A DNA stretch of 64,000 nt from DASXUX01 sp036504595 (GCA_036504595.1 DASXUX010000020.1:124001-188000), one strand, 5' to 3'; numbered from the stretch's first letter, positions 15,078-24,402 are shown. A program made the numbers and translations. Notes: generated by a model from the sequence alone, not told the origin.

Positions 15078-15695
15078 TCACTTCCCTTCCCACGTGAAAT
15101 CGTCAAACAGCGTCACGCTGTCGGCCTTGGTCCATAGCCCGATCGCGCCGGCGTCGGCGAAGTTGGCGTCCTCGATCTCGATCACCTTCGCCCCGTTCAG
15201 GCTGACGGTGAACTTACTGGCCTTGAAATCGACGCGCAACGTGTTCCAGGCGGAGTGATCGAACTTGGCGTCCTGGTACTTGAGCGTGTTGCGTTTGCCG
15301 TCTTTGGTGAAGTAGATCGAGACGTTATCTTCCAGCGCGTTGGCGCGAGCGACGTAGTAGTTGTTACCATCCTTGAAGCGCCAGACGATGCCGGCGGCCT
15401 GGTCGTCTTTGCCGGAAACGGGCTTAAACTTCACCTCGACGAAACCATCCTTGATCGAAATATCCTTCTTCACGCACCACGGATACTTTCCCTCGGCCGA
15501 TTGCTTCAGCGCATTGGGCTTGCTCGGCGCAGTGACTTCGGCGACGACCTCCCACTTTGACGCGCCGTCCCCGGTCACGCCGCTGGTCCAGCCCGCGGGC
15601 GCTTCGCCGGCCTTGTCTTTATCGAAGTTGATGGTTTCGGCACGAACGCTGAGCGCAACGAGAAGCAATGTAAAAAGCACGAGTGTGGTCTGCAC
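15078..15695 (-). CDS. Secreted DUF1080-like concanavalin-fold protein
   Basis: The protein has 205 residues. The GTG start at 15695 has AAAGGAG upstream. A signal peptide (about 1-19, ending SVRA) is followed by a single jelly-roll domain with motifs of the DUF1080/LamG type: GIVWRFKDGNNYYVARANAL, WNTLRVDFKASKFTVSLNG and a closing GLWTKADSVTLFDDF. Such domains bind or act on sugars in Planctomycetota polysaccharide loci, but no catalytic residue can be named here. The gene is single and faces away from the transglutaminase-like gene. It has the same fold type as the proteins at 38293 and 43179. Confidence 0.8.
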   Translation of the reverse strand: MQTTLVLFTLLLVALSVRAETINFDKDKAGEAPAGWTSGVTGDGASKWEVVAEVTAPSKPNALKQSAEGKYPWCVKKDISIKDGFVEVKFKPVSGKDDQAAGIVWRFKDGNNYYVARANALEDNVSIYFTKDGKRNTLKYQDAKFDHSAWNTLRVDFKASKFTVSLNGAKVIEIEDANFADAGAIGLWTKADSVTLFDDFTWEGK

Positions 15696-15918
15696 TTTTC
15701 TCTCCTTTATATAGCCCTGGCAGCAACGTTAGCCTGCGGGGCACGAAAAGCAACGGGTCGGGCCAGGCCGTCGCAAACCCAAACAACTATTACGCAAAAG
15801 CGCAGCGCCCGCGCGCGGCGATGGAGACTATATGACGGCGGCGGACGACGCAAAACCCGGTCGCGCGGGGTAGACGATGAAGGCACATCGCTGGCAAACT
15901 TGGATTGGAGGCAGACCC
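15696..15918. other. Divergent intergenic region, 223 bp
   Basis: It separates the DUF1080-like and transglutaminase-like genes and must carry both promoters. An AT-rich stretch ctcctttatatagcc at 15703-15717 belongs to the minus-strand leader. Nothing else is recognisable. Confidence 0.4.
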
Positions 15919-17373
15919 ATGGCGCGACTCATTGCGGCAATACTCAGCGCAGTTGTGACGTTCTCCGCGTTCGGCGCGGCGGAGGCGGTAAAGATCACGA
16001 CGGACAAGACGGTGGATTCGAGTTCGCTGGAGTCCATCATCAAGGACGTGTACCGGCTCTCCGGTGCGAAGACGAACGACGAGAAGGCGATCGCCATCTA
16101 CGATTATCTGCACCAATCCATTTTCCATCTTGCTTACCCCAATGAGAAAGCACCGCAAAGCGTTGGGCCGCTGAAAGTGCTGAACGTCTACGGCTGGGGC
16201 CTCTGCGGCGGACAGCACACGGTCTTGAAGTCGCTGTTTGAGACAGCGGGTTGGGATGTGCGCTACCGCGGCTGGCAGGGACACACGACCATCGAGACTC
16301 AGTATGACGGCAAATGGCACTACTTCGATGTGTTCCTGAAGTGCTACTTCTGGAACAAGGACAAGAGTTCCGTCGTTGGGCAGGACGACATCAACGCCGA
16401 TGCTTCTCTGGTGCTGGATGGCGCCAAAGACGGACGTGTGCCGAAGAACAGCTATCTTTGTTGCGGCGACGACGCGCCGGGCATTGTCAAAGGCTGCAAA
16501 GGAACGAAGCCGAACGCGATTTCGAAGCATGAGGACGGCTGGGCGTCCGTCACCGGCCGAGACCAGAACTACTCCCCGCTGCTCACGCTGCGCTCCGGCG
16601 CCGCGCTGAAACTGGAATGGAAGAATGAGCCCGGAATGATGGTCGCCGACGGCGCGAAGGGCGGCGCGCACACCTGCGGCAACAAGGACTATCGCCATGA
16701 TCCCGTGCTCGGACCGCTGTACGAACACTACGGCCCGCGTGCGTATGCAAATGGCTCGTTCACCTACGCGCCAGACTTCAGCAAGGCCGCAGACGTCGCG
16801 GACATCGAACTGACCAAAGTCAAAGCCGACGGCGGCAAGCTCGTCGCTGACGGCCAGGGCACCGCAATTTTCAAGATGAACTTGTCCTATCCGTACGCGA
16901 AGGCCCAACTCGACGCGACGTTTGAGGGCGAGGGAAAGCTGTCGATCTCCAGCGATAGCGGCAAGACGTGGCAGACCGCCGCGGCTGGCGACATCTCGGC
17001 GCAAGTCCGGCAGAAATACGACGTATGGCTGAAGGCGGAGTTCTCCGGCAGTTTGAGCAAGTTGGCGCTCAGCGCAACGATTGAACATAACCGCGGCGTT
17101 CAGCCGTATCTGTTGAATGGTAAGAACACGATCACGGTCGCAACCAAAGACAACGCCATTCCCGTCGGGGGAACGCTGACCGTGACTTACGCCTATCAGG
17201 AAGCGACGGCTCCGGCCAAGCGCAACCAGTACAATGGCGCGGGCATCACGTACGGCGAGACGAAGACTGTCTCAAAGGAAATCACCAGTTCGCCCTGCAC
17301 CTTCGACATCGATGTCGGCGGCAATACTCCGCCGAAGATGCTCTATATTGAGCGGGCGCTGAAGGGGAAGTAG
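15919..17373 (+). CDS. Exported transglutaminase-like protein
   Basis: The ATG at 15919 follows GGAGGCAGACCC and gives 484 residues; an upstream ATG at 15877 lacks such a site. After a signal peptide (about 1-22), a transglutaminase/protease-like core runs from about 30 to 160. It contains the Cys in VYGWGLCGGQHTVLKSL, His in GWQGHTTIETQY and Asp in WHYFDVFL, matching the Cys-His-Asp triad of the family. The remaining C-terminal half is beta-rich (ATFEGEGKLSISSDSGKTW) and may be a carbohydrate- or surface-binding module. The protein is probably periplasmic or extracellular. The next gene, GH116-like, starts 53 bp downstream and may be co-transcribed. Confidence 0.82.
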   Translation: MARLIAAILSAVVTFSAFGAAEAVKITTDKTVDSSSLESIIKDVYRLSGAKTNDEKAIAIYDYLHQSIFHLAYPNEKAPQSVGPLKVLNVYGWGLCGGQHTVLKSLFETAGWDVRYRGWQGHTTIETQYDGKWHYFDVFLKCYFWNKDKSSVVGQDDINADASLVLDGAKDGRVPKNSYLCCGDDAPGIVKGCKGTKPNAISKHEDGWASVTGRDQNYSPLLTLRSGAALKLEWKNEPGMMVADGAKGGAHTCGNKDYRHDPVLGPLYEHYGPRAYANGSFTYAPDFSKAADVADIELTKVKADGGKLVADGQGTAIFKMNLSYPYAKAQLDATFEGEGKLSISSDSGKTWQTAAAGDISAQVRQKYDVWLKAEFSGSLSKLALSATIEHNRGVQPYLLNGKNTITVATKDNAIPVGGTLTVTYAYQEATAPAKRNQYNGAGITYGETKTVSKEITSSPCTFDIDVGGNTPPKMLYIERALKGK

Positions 17374-17378
17374 GGGCT

Positions 17379-17420
17379 GGTAGTCTGGTGGTCTGGTGAC
17401 TGTGGTCTGGTGAGCAGGAG
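17379..17420. repeat. gtctggtg tandem array
   Basis: Four imperfect units of 8-9 bp (agtctggtg, gtctggtg, gtggtctggtg) lie directly before the ribosome binding site of the GH116-like gene. Confidence 0.7.
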
Positions 17421-17426
17421 GGGAGT

Positions 17427-20400
17427 ATGGCGGCCGAAGGTTCCAAGAACGAGTGCTACGATCCGAATTGCGCGTGCTACGGCGGCGTGCCAAGGCGCGA
17501 CTTTTTGAAGCTCGCCGGGCTTGGGTTGACGGCGGCGTGGATTGGGCGGCCGGTGATCGCCGGGCCGTTCGAAGATAAGGAATTCGAGCAGCTCGTTCCG
17601 TCCGACAAGAAGCTGAAGCCCGAGTGGGTCAAATCCATCTACGAGCGCGGCGAGCCCACGGTCAATCGTGGCGCGGAACTCGAGAAGATCGGCATGCCCG
17701 TCGGTGGAATTTGCGCGGGGCAGCTCTATCTGAACGGCGATGGCAAACTGTGGCATTGGGATATTTTCAATCTGCCCCAGCCTGGGAACTTCTGCAGCAC
17801 GGGCGGAGTAAACTACAAGACGCCGCCGAAGCCGGAGTCGCCGATCGAACAAGGTTTCGCAATCAAGGTGACCAGCGGCGGAAAGTCGCAGGCACGCAGC
17901 CTGGATTCCAAGGGCTTCAAGCCGGAGAACATCGGCTTCAAAGGCCAGTACCCGATGGCCTTCATCGACTATCGCGACGATGAAATGCCGGTGACCGTCG
18001 CGCTCGAAGCCTTCTCGCCGTTCGTTCCGCTGAACGTCGCCGATTCCGAACTGCCCGCGACGATCATGCGCTACACCATCAAGAACATCGCCAAGGAGGC
18101 CGTCGAGGTCGAAGTCGCCGGCTGGTTGGAAAACGCGGTGTGCTTGAACAGCGGCAAGTCGCATCTGGGCAGCCGCGCCAATCGCGTGTTGCGCGAACAA
18201 GGCGCGACGATCCTGGAGTGCACGGCGAAGGCCCAGCCGAAGGAAGAGCAGCCGGCGAAGCGGCCAGAAATTGTGTTCGAAGATTTCGAAAACGGTTACG
18301 GCAACTGGAAGGTCGAAGGCGAAGCATTCGGCACGGAACCCGCAACGGGCGCGTTCCCAAATCAGCAGCCGGTGAGCGGCTATGCGGGCAGGAAGCTGGT
18401 CAACAGTTACCTGAAAGGCGATGACTCGACCGGCAAGCTGACCTCGAAACCTTTCACCATCGAACGCCGCTTCGTCACGTTCCTGATCGGCGGCGGCAAG
18501 CAGGCTGGCAAGACCTGCATCAATCTAGTGATCGATGGCTCGAAGGCGCGCTCCGCCACGGGCCTCGACAGCGAACAACTCCAGCAGAATTTCTGGGACG
18601 TCAACGACCTGGCCGGCAAGCAGGCCTGCATTGAGATCGTCGATGCCGCGACCGGGCCATGGGGCCACGTGAACGTCGATCAGATCGTCTTTGCCGACGA
18701 AATCCCCGGCGGACTGCTCGACCTCGATAAGCAGGACGACTACGGCTCGCTGGCGCTGGCGGTACTGGGCGACGGCAAAGAACATTTCGGGGCTCTGAAG
18801 GTGCCGGAGAACCCCGCGCAAAGCGTATTCGATCAGAACCGCGACCGTAAGGGAGCGGACGAGGAGCAACGCGCGCCCTTTGCCGAGAAGCTTATCGGCG
18901 GCGTCGGCCGGAAGTTTACGCTCGCGCCCGGCGCTCAGGCCGATGCGACATTCGTTGTCGCCTGGTATTTCCCGCAGCCGCAGCGCAAACGCTTCACGAG
19001 TCTGGTCGATGCGCCGAAGCTGAAGAAGTCATACGGAAAGCGCTTCGAGTCGGCGACGGCGGTGGCGAAGCACGTGGCGACGAACTTCGATCAGCTCGCC
19101 GGTCAGACGCGGCTGTGGAACCGGACGTGGTACGATTCGACGCTGCCGTACTGGTTCCTCGATCGCACGTTCATCCCGATTTGCACGCTGGCGACCAGCA
19201 CGTGCTACCACTTCGACAGCGGCCGCTTCTACGCATTCGAAGGCGTCTACTGCTGCGACGGCACGTGCCAGCACGTGTGGAATTATGCGCAGTCGCTGGC
19301 GCGCATTTTCCCGGAGCTTGAACGCGATCTGCGTGCGCGCACGGACTTCGGCACCGCCTGGCACGACAACGGCGCGATCGATTACCGCGGCGAGTACGGC
19401 CGGCATGTAGCTCACGATGGCCAGTGCGGCGTGATCCTGCGCGCGTACCGTGAACACTTGACCGCGGCCGACGACAGCTACCTGAAGCAGTGCTGGCCGC
19501 GCATCAAGAAATCCGTCGAGTTCCTCATCGGTTGCGACGGCGACGAGAACGGAATTCTGGAAGGCGAGCAGTACAACACGCTGGATGCCGCGTGGTTCGG
19601 GCCGATGGCCTGGATCAGTTCGTTCTACATCGCCGCGTTGAGAGCCGGTGAAGCGATGGCCAAAGACGCCGGCGACACCGACTTCGCGGCGCGCTGCGCA
19701 AAGATCGCTGCCAGCGGCAGCAGCGAACTGGTGAAGTCGCTCTACAACGGCGAATACTTCATCCACAAGCCGGACCCCAAGCATCCGCAGGCCACGAACA
19801 CGAACGACGGCTGCCACATCGATCAACTGATGGGCCAGGCCTGGGCTCTGCAAGTCGGCTTGCCGCGCATCGCGCCCGTAAAGGAGACGCTCTCCGCGCT
19901 GGAATCGATCTGGAAGTACAACTTCACGCCTGATGTCGGACCGTTCCGCGAGAAGAGCAAGATCAAAGGCGGGCGCTGGTACGCCATGGCCGGCGAAGGC
20001 GGCCTGGTTATGACGGCCTTCCCGCGCGGCGGCGCCGAGAAGGCGAGCGGCAAAGCGTTCGCTTACTATTTCAATGAAGTGTGGACCGGTCAGGAGCACC
20101 AGGTCATCGGCCACATGCTGTGGGAAGGCATGACCGAAAAAGCGATGATTCTCGAACGCGTGCTGCACGACCGGCATCACGCCTCGCGTCACAATCCGTT
20201 CAACGAAGTCGAGTGCTCCGATCACTATTCGCGCGCAATGTCCAGCCACGGCGTGTTCACCGCTGCGTGCGGCTTCGAATACCACGGCCCGAAAGGTTAT
20301 GTCGCCTTTGCGCCGCGCCTGAGCCCCGAAAATTTCAAGGCCGCGTTCACGGGCGCGGAAGGGTGGGGCACGTTCAGCCAGAAACGAGAAGGCCAGTCGC

Positions 20401-20615
20401 AGCGCGCAAGCCTCGACCTGAAATGGGGCAAGCTAAAGCTGAAGACGATCGCGCTGGAACTGCCCGCAAACGCCAAACCCGCGAAGGTCACGGTGACGGT
20501 AGGCGGAAATGCCGTGGCCGCGCAGCACGCCGTCGAAGGCTCGCGTGCAATGATCACGCTGGCCGAAGCCGCGAATTTGCAGGCCGGGCAGGTGATGGAA
20601 ATTGCGCTCGCATAG
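17427..20615 (+). CDS. Tat-exported GH116-like glycoside hydrolase (glucosylceramidase family)
   Basis: The protein has 1062 residues and starts at ATG 17427 after GGAGGGGAGT. The N-terminus has a Cys-rich stretch (CYDPNCACYGG) and then a twin-arginine signal, PRRDFLKLAGLGLTAAW. The N-terminal GH116 beta domain (GMPVGGICAGQLYLNGDG) is interrupted at about 280-430 by a jelly-roll insert (VFEDFENGYGNWKVEG to HVNVDQIVFADE). An (alpha/alpha)6 catalytic domain follows, with FEGVYCCDGTCQHVWNY and CHIDQLMGQAW, which fit the family's active-site segments. GH116 enzymes hydrolyse beta-glucosides, beta-xylosides or glucosylceramide. The substrate here is unknown. A 27-bp dispersed repeat is translated in it at residue 469. 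Confidence 0.88.
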   Translation: MAAEGSKNECYDPNCACYGGVPRRDFLKLAGLGLTAAWIGRPVIAGPFEDKEFEQLVPSDKKLKPEWVKSIYERGEPTVNRGAELEKIGMPVGGICAGQLYLNGDGKLWHWDIFNLPQPGNFCSTGGVNYKTPPKPESPIEQGFAIKVTSGGKSQARSLDSKGFKPENIGFKGQYPMAFIDYRDDEMPVTVALEAFSPFVPLNVADSELPATIMRYTIKNIAKEAVEVEVAGWLENAVCLNSGKSHLGSRANRVLREQGATILECTAKAQPKEEQPAKRPEIVFEDFENGYGNWKVEGEAFGTEPATGAFPNQQPVSGYAGRKLVNSYLKGDDSTGKLTSKPFTIERRFVTFLIGGGKQAGKTCINLVIDGSKARSATGLDSEQLQQNFWDVNDLAGKQACIEIVDAATGPWGHVNVDQIVFADEIPGGLLDLDKQDDYGSLALAVLGDGKEHFGALKVPENPAQSVFDQNRDRKGADEEQRAPFAEKLIGGVGRKFTLAPGAQADATFVVAWYFPQPQRKRFTSLVDAPKLKKSYGKRFESATAVAKHVATNFDQLAGQTRLWNRTWYDSTLPYWFLDRTFIPICTLATSTCYHFDSGRFYAFEGVYCCDGTCQHVWNYAQSLARIFPELERDLRARTDFGTAWHDNGAIDYRGEYGRHVAHDGQCGVILRAYREHLTAADDSYLKQCWPRIKKSVEFLIGCDGDENGILEGEQYNTLDAAWFGPMAWISSFYIAALRAGEAMAKDAGDTDFAARCAKIAASGSSELVKSLYNGEYFIHKPDPKHPQATNTNDGCHIDQLMGQAWALQVGLPRIAPVKETLSALESIWKYNFTPDVGPFREKSKIKGGRWYAMAGEGGLVMTAFPRGGAEKASGKAFAYYFNEVWTGQEHQVIGHMLWEGMTEKAMILERVLHDRHHASRHNPFNEVECSDHYSRAMSSHGVFTAACGFEYHGPKGYVAFAPRLSPENFKAAFTGAEGWGTFSQKREGQSQRASLDLKWGKLKLKTIALELPANAKPAKVTVTVGGNAVAAQHAVEGSRAMITLAEAANLQAGQVMEIALA
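18832..18858 (-). repeat. 27-bp dispersed repeat, copy 1 (inside the GH116-like gene)
   Basis: An exact copy of the repeat that starts CCGCTCCCTTACGG and ends GCGGTTCTGAT, in minus orientation. It is translated as DQNRDRKGA in the linker between the jelly-roll insert and the rest of the protein. Confidence 0.9.
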
Positions 20616-20623
20616 GACCACGC

Positions 20624-20733
20624 CACGACTTCAACACAGAGACACGGAGGACACAGAGGTCACAGAGAAAAGCTATAAACAGAAGTAGACTCTGTGTTCT
20701 CCGTGTTCTCTGTGCCTCTGTGTTAAAGTCGTG
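20624..20733. terminator. Large imperfect inverted repeat between convergent genes
   Basis: The left arm starts cacgacttcaacacag and is built from acacagag-type units. The right arm is its imperfect complement, ending ctgtgttaaagtcgtg. The 44 bp arms match over most positions around a loop of about 22 bp. It lies between the stops of the GH116-like and metallo-hydrolase genes, so it may act as a bidirectional terminator. The same sequence family recurs singly at 23950-24006, 24326-24405, 54609-54622 and 54790-54826. Confidence 0.7.
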
Positions 20734-20741
20734 AAGTTCCG

Positions 20742-21554
20742 CTATTGAAGCTCGATAACCAACCCGTCGTAACCGAGGCGGATGCTCTCCGGCAGCCTCG
20801 CTTCCAGCACGCGGTGGTCGACTTCGTGCGCGATGTGCGCGAAGTACGTGCGCTGTGGAGCGATCCGGTCGATCGCGGCCAGCGCTTCCGGCAGATTCAT
20901 GTGCGTGGGATGCGGCTTCTCGCGCAGCATGTCCAGCACCAGCGTGTGCGTGCCTTTCAGGCGCTCATACGTCTCGGGCGGAATCCGCTTCACGTCCACG
21001 CAATAAGAGAGGACGGCGCTGTCGCCGCAGGTGATGCGGAAGCCGGTGGTCGCCATCACTTCGTGGTCCAGCAGCAGCGGCTCGAACCTCAAGCAGCCGA
21101 TTTCGAACGACACGCCGGGCGTGATCACCACTGGCTTCAGCGACGGCAAGCCCCAACGCACGTTGAGGTCCTCGCCAAAGACGTAGCCGAAGCCGCGCTT
21201 AAGTCCCGCGATAGTCGCGGCCGTGGCCCAGCAACCCAGCACCTGTTGCTGGATCGCGTTGTAACGCCGCACGTCGTCGATTCCCACCACGTGATCGGCG
21301 TGATGATGCGTGAAGACGACGCCATCCAGACGCGCGACGTTCGAACGGAGCATCTGCTGGCGAAAGTCGGCCGACGTGTCGATCACAACGGTTGTCGCGA
21401 CCGTTCCGTCCGAGTCGTATCCGCGCACCAGAGCCGAGGAGCGCAGGCGTTTGTTGAGACTGTCCGTGGAAGCGCAGACGGCGCAGTTGCAGCCGATGGT
21501 CGGCACGCCGACCGAAGTGCCGCTGCCGAGGAATTCGAGAGAGAGCTTGGGCAT
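20742..21554 (-). CDS. Metallo-beta-lactamase-fold hydrolase (PhnP-like)
   Basis: The ATG at 21554 gives 270 residues; the frame extends to 21599 through an array-encoded leader that is unlikely to be translated. The N-terminus LEFLGSGTSVGVPTIGCNCAVC has the Cys-containing opening of PhnP/lipoate-synthesis-type hydrolases. The metal-binding motif THHHADHVVGID and later LDHEV and HIAHEVDH histidines are present. PhnP-like enzymes are phosphodiesterases on cyclic phosphates. The substrate here is unknown, because no phosphonate genes are nearby. It follows the PyrK-like gene with a 38 bp gap. Confidence 0.85.
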   Translation of the reverse strand: MPKLSLEFLGSGTSVGVPTIGCNCAVCASTDSLNKRLRSSALVRGYDSDGTVATTVVIDTSADFRQQMLRSNVARLDGVVFTHHHADHVVGIDDVRRYNAIQQQVLGCWATAATIAGLKRGFGYVFGEDLNVRWGLPSLKPVVITPGVSFEIGCLRFEPLLLDHEVMATTGFRITCGDSAVLSYCVDVKRIPPETYERLKGTHTLVLDMLREKPHPTHMNLPEALAAIDRIAPQRTYFAHIAHEVDHRVLEARLPESIRLGYDGLVIELQ

Positions 21555-21592
21555 GGGTCCGTTGTCAGTGGTCCGTTGTTCGTGGTTGCTGT

Positions 21593-22465
21593 TCACCACC
21601 CCTTGAGTTCATCGATATCGAACACCGGCCCGTCCTGGCAGACGGTGCGGCGCGCCAAGCCGGTCTTCTCGTGCGGGGATGCGCCGTCCACCACGCACGC
21701 GCGGCACACGCCCACTCCGCACGCCATGCGCTGCTCCAGCGACACGCGGCAGGGCAGGCCGAGCCTTCGAGCCACCTGTGCGGCCGCGCGCATCATCGGG
21801 TCTGGGCCGGCGGCGTAGATCCCCGCTCGCACACCTTTCAGCGGACCGGCGAGGAGGGCCGTCAGTGCGTCTACGCCCGTTCCACGATGCCCCGCGCTGC
21901 CGTCATCGGTCGCGCAATGCAGCGTTCCAGGCGTCTTGATGATGTCCTCACGCACCAGTTGGTCTGCGCTGCGCGCTGCGAGAATCAGATGCCACGCCGG
22001 CCCCACCGCGAATCGCCTGAAGAAGAACACCAGCGGCGCGACGCCGCTTCCGCCGCCAACCGCGACGTGTGCATCCACATTCGGGATCGGCTCGAAGCCG
22101 CGCCCGAGCGGCCCGATAATCCGCAGCGGCAAAGCCGGCATGTCGGCTCCCGACGTCTGCCCGACGGCGTGCCGATGCAGAATTTCCGTGCCGCGTCCAG
22201 CCACAAAATAGAGCAGCTCAATCTCATCGCCGCGGGCATCGAGAATGGCCAGCGGACGCGGCAGCAGGGGTTCGCCATTTCCGGCGGAAGTATCGGGTGC
22301 GCACGCCAGCATCACGAACTGTCCGGGCTGCGCGCGTCGAGCGATTTCCGGGCAACGCAGCCGCAGCAGAAAATACCGCGACGAAGCCGGCTCGTGCGCC
22401 GTAATCTGAGCACGGGTCTGAAGAAAACTCGCGGCCGGACCGTGGCAGGTGCATGCATCATTCAT
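21593..22465 (-). CDS. pyrK: Dihydroorotate dehydrogenase electron-transfer subunit-like flavoprotein
   Basis: The start at ATG 22465 gives 290 residues; upstream ATGs in the same frame lack a ribosome binding site. Domain order is an FAD-binding beta barrel with RPLAILD, an NAD-binding Rossmann part with GGGSGVAPLVFF, and a C-terminal Cys cluster, CGVGVCRACVVDG ... C, for one [2Fe-2S] centre. This is the PyrK pattern, which passes electrons between NADH and PyrD of class 1B. No pyrD is adjacent, so another partner oxidoreductase is possible. The N-terminal MNDACTCHGP carries two extra Cys. The GNAT gene is divergent. Confidence 0.8.
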   Translation of the reverse strand: MNDACTCHGPAASFLQTRAQITAHEPASSRYFLLRLRCPEIARRAQPGQFVMLACAPDTSAGNGEPLLPRPLAILDARGDEIELLYFVAGRGTEILHRHAVGQTSGADMPALPLRIIGPLGRGFEPIPNVDAHVAVGGGSGVAPLVFFFRRFAVGPAWHLILAARSADQLVREDIIKTPGTLHCATDDGSAGHRGTGVDALTALLAGPLKGVRAGIYAAGPDPMMRAAAQVARRLGLPCRVSLEQRMACGVGVCRACVVDGASPHEKTGLARRTVCQDGPVFDIDELKGW

Positions 22466-22652
22466 GCGCGCCATCTTAGCAGAGCCCATTGCCACCGAGA
22501 AAGTGAAATCCCGCAAGGGCCGCGACGCTCACCCAAGTCACTGCTTTAGGCCATGGAGAGCCTCTCGCGCGCAGATTGAATTCGCTTGCGCAGGCAAGGA
22601 ACAAGAGCTAAGCCAAGAGGCGAGACCACCACATCCGGTTTGGACCGATACC

Positions 22653-23540
22653 ATGGACCGTACTCCACTGTACCGCCCGTTGACTGCCGCCGACATTCCC
22701 TCCGCGCAGCGCCTGCGTCAGCAGGCCCACTGGAACCAGAGCGATGAAGACTGGCGGCACCTGATCGAGATGGATCCCGAAGGCTGCTTCGCCGCCGAAC
22801 TCGATGGGCGCATCGTCGGCACGGCCACGGCAGCTCGCTTTGAACCGGCCAGCGGCCCGGGTTCCTTCGGCTGGGTCGGCATGGTGCTGGTCGATGAAGC
22901 CTGCCGCGGCAAAGGTCTCGGTTCTGCGCTCCTCACGCGCGCCATCGATTACCTGCGAAATTGCGACGTCGAAACCGTGAAACTCGACGCCACGCCGATG
23001 GGCCGCCCCGTGTATTTGAAGCAGGGCTTCCGCGACGAATGCATGCTGGAGCGCTGGAAAGGCATCCCTGCTCTGAATGCCGCGGACGCTCCTCCGTGCC
23101 CGGGAATCAGGCTCGCGCCGGTCAACTCACACGATCTAAACTACCTCGTTGGCTTCGATGCTCACGCGTTCGGCGCGCAGCGCCGCCAAATCCTGGCATC
23201 CTGGATGCATGCGTGGCCGGAGCGTTCCATTGGCGCGTGGAATGGCTCGCGCCTTGTCGGATACGCGCTGGCCCGCCGCCGGGCGAACTGGCCGCAAATC
23301 GGTCCGGTCGTCTGCGAGACTCCGGAGATCGGGATCGCGCTGCTCGCCCGAGCCTTCGAACTCGCCGCCGGCCGGGAGGTCGTCCTCGACCTCTTCAGCG
23401 AGAATAAGTGGTCTATCGAGCTAGCCCAACGCGCCGGCCTGACTCAGCAGCGCACGCTCACCCGCATGTATCACGGTCCGAACGCCAGCCCTGGCCACCG
23501 GGAACAGCTTGCGGCGATTGCGGGGCCGGAGGTGGGATAG
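22653..23540 (+). CDS. Double GNAT-domain N-acetyltransferase
   Basis: The ATG at 22653 gives 295 residues. The frame is open upstream to 22449, but that part overlaps the divergent PyrK-like gene. The first GNAT domain (about 5-130) has the acetyl-CoA motif DEACRGKGLGSALL. The second (about 150-290) is a weaker copy beginning DLNYLVGFDAHAFG, with no clear RxxGxG loop, so it may be structural. GNAT proteins acetylate amines on small molecules or proteins. The substrate cannot be predicted. It is monocistronic in appearance, with no gene downstream on the same strand. Confidence 0.85.
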   Translation: MDRTPLYRPLTAADIPSAQRLRQQAHWNQSDEDWRHLIEMDPEGCFAAELDGRIVGTATAARFEPASGPGSFGWVGMVLVDEACRGKGLGSALLTRAIDYLRNCDVETVKLDATPMGRPVYLKQGFRDECMLERWKGIPALNAADAPPCPGIRLAPVNSHDLNYLVGFDAHAFGAQRRQILASWMHAWPERSIGAWNGSRLVGYALARRRANWPQIGPVVCETPEIGIALLARAFELAAGREVVLDLFSENKWSIELAQRAGLTQQRTLTRMYHGPNASPGHREQLAAIAGPEVG

Positions 23541-23549
23541 CAGTAGGCG

Positions 23550-23780
23550 GTGAGCAGGAGGCAGGATGCAGGAGCGACGGGGACAAAACACCCTACGTTG
23601 ACAGGAAGGTGGTCGCTCGGTCCCAGGGAGATTGCGAGGCGGGTGGGAGTTTCGCATGCGCTGCTGACACGCAACGAGGCGTTCCGGCGGGCGCGCCGGA
23701 TGTACTATGAGCCGGTGCGGAAAGTGATTCGGCGTGGACCGCAGCGCAGTGGTGCGCACCACGTAACGCACCAGAGCTGA
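23550..23780 (+). CDS. Short ORF with helix-turn-helix-like segment (uncertain)
   Basis: This 76-residue frame starts at a GTG inside an array. The part LGPREIARRVGVSHALLTRN resembles a helix-turn-helix of the type found in small recombinase-associated or transposon-encoded proteins. The codon pattern differs from the flanking genes, and the start is not supported by a ribosome binding site. It may be a decayed gene fragment. Confidence 0.25.
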   Translation: MSRRQDAGATGTKHPTLTGRWSLGPREIARRVGVSHALLTRNEAFRRARRMYYEPVRKVIRRGPQRSGAHHVTHQS

Positions 23781-23907
23781 TCTTTCTGATACCGTTGGCG
23801 TAAACGTTTATACAAAAACAGGCCCGTGCTAACGCACCAAAACGAGCTAATAGTAGATAGTCACAAATTCAAAATGCAAACGTCAGAATTAGCGCGACAA
23901 ACGAGCA

Positions 23908-24006
23908 CGGACGAACACGGACGAACACGGACAGGCACAAGCGAACAGAGATGAAGAGAATCTCTGTGGCCTCTGTGTTCTCCGTGGCTCTGTGTTGAAG
24001 TCGTGA
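23908..24006. repeat. cggacgaacacgga array next to an acacagag-family arm
   Basis: Three units of about 14 bp are followed by a sequence ending ctctgtgttgaagtcgtg, which is the right arm of the inverted repeat at 20624-20733 with no left arm nearby. Confidence 0.7.
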
Positions 24007-24033
24007 AAACGCAAAACTGAAGGGGGGTGCAGG

Positions 24034-24402
24034 ATGATCGCTTCGATCGGCGGGGAGAAAGTGCGGGTTTGCAATGCGGTGGCGGAGGAGACGGAGAAGC
24101 GCTTGGCGGCTTACCGGCGGGAGAAGGAGAAGTTTGGGAAGCATCCGGCGTGGCGGCGGGTGACGGGGTTCACGTTTCCGGCTGAGGCGGAACTGACGGA
24201 GACGCAGCGGCGCGAGGGGTTGCAGGATCTGGTGAAGTGGATCAAGGGAAGGGCGAAGGACGGACGAACTGCGAACGCCGAACGCCGAACTTCGAACTTG
24301 GATGAAGGAACGGCGAACGGAACACGACTTCAACACAGGCACAGAGTTCACAGAGTTTCTCTTAGTGCTATTCCTCCTCTGCGCTCCTCATGTTCTCGGT
24401 GA
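24034..24402 (+). CDS. Small hypothetical protein (uncertain)
   Basis: This 122-residue frame starts at ATG 24034 with a purine-rich GGGGGGTGCAGG before it. The first 75 residues look like a folded helical protein (VAEETEKRLAAYRREKEKFG, LQDLVKWIKGRA). After about residue 80 the sequence is translated array and repeat. It is either a short gene that has run into repeats or a fragment of a degraded gene. I do not recognise a family. Confidence 0.35.
   Translation: MIASIGGEKVRVCNAVAEETEKRLAAYRREKEKFGKHPAWRRVTGFTFPAEAELTETQRREGLQDLVKWIKGRAKDGRTANAERRTSNLDEGTANGTRLQHRHRVHRVSLSAIPPLRSSCSR

Noticed and set aside
15790..17088. A 432-residue minus-strand ORF opposite the transglutaminase-like gene
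   Set aside because: Shadow frame; the plus-strand protein has a catalytic triad and a ribosome binding site.
21554..21599. Longer N-terminus for the metallo-hydrolase (start at 21599)
   Set aside because: The extra residues come from a short array (NSNHEQRTTDNG). The ATG at 21554 starts exactly at the conserved fold.
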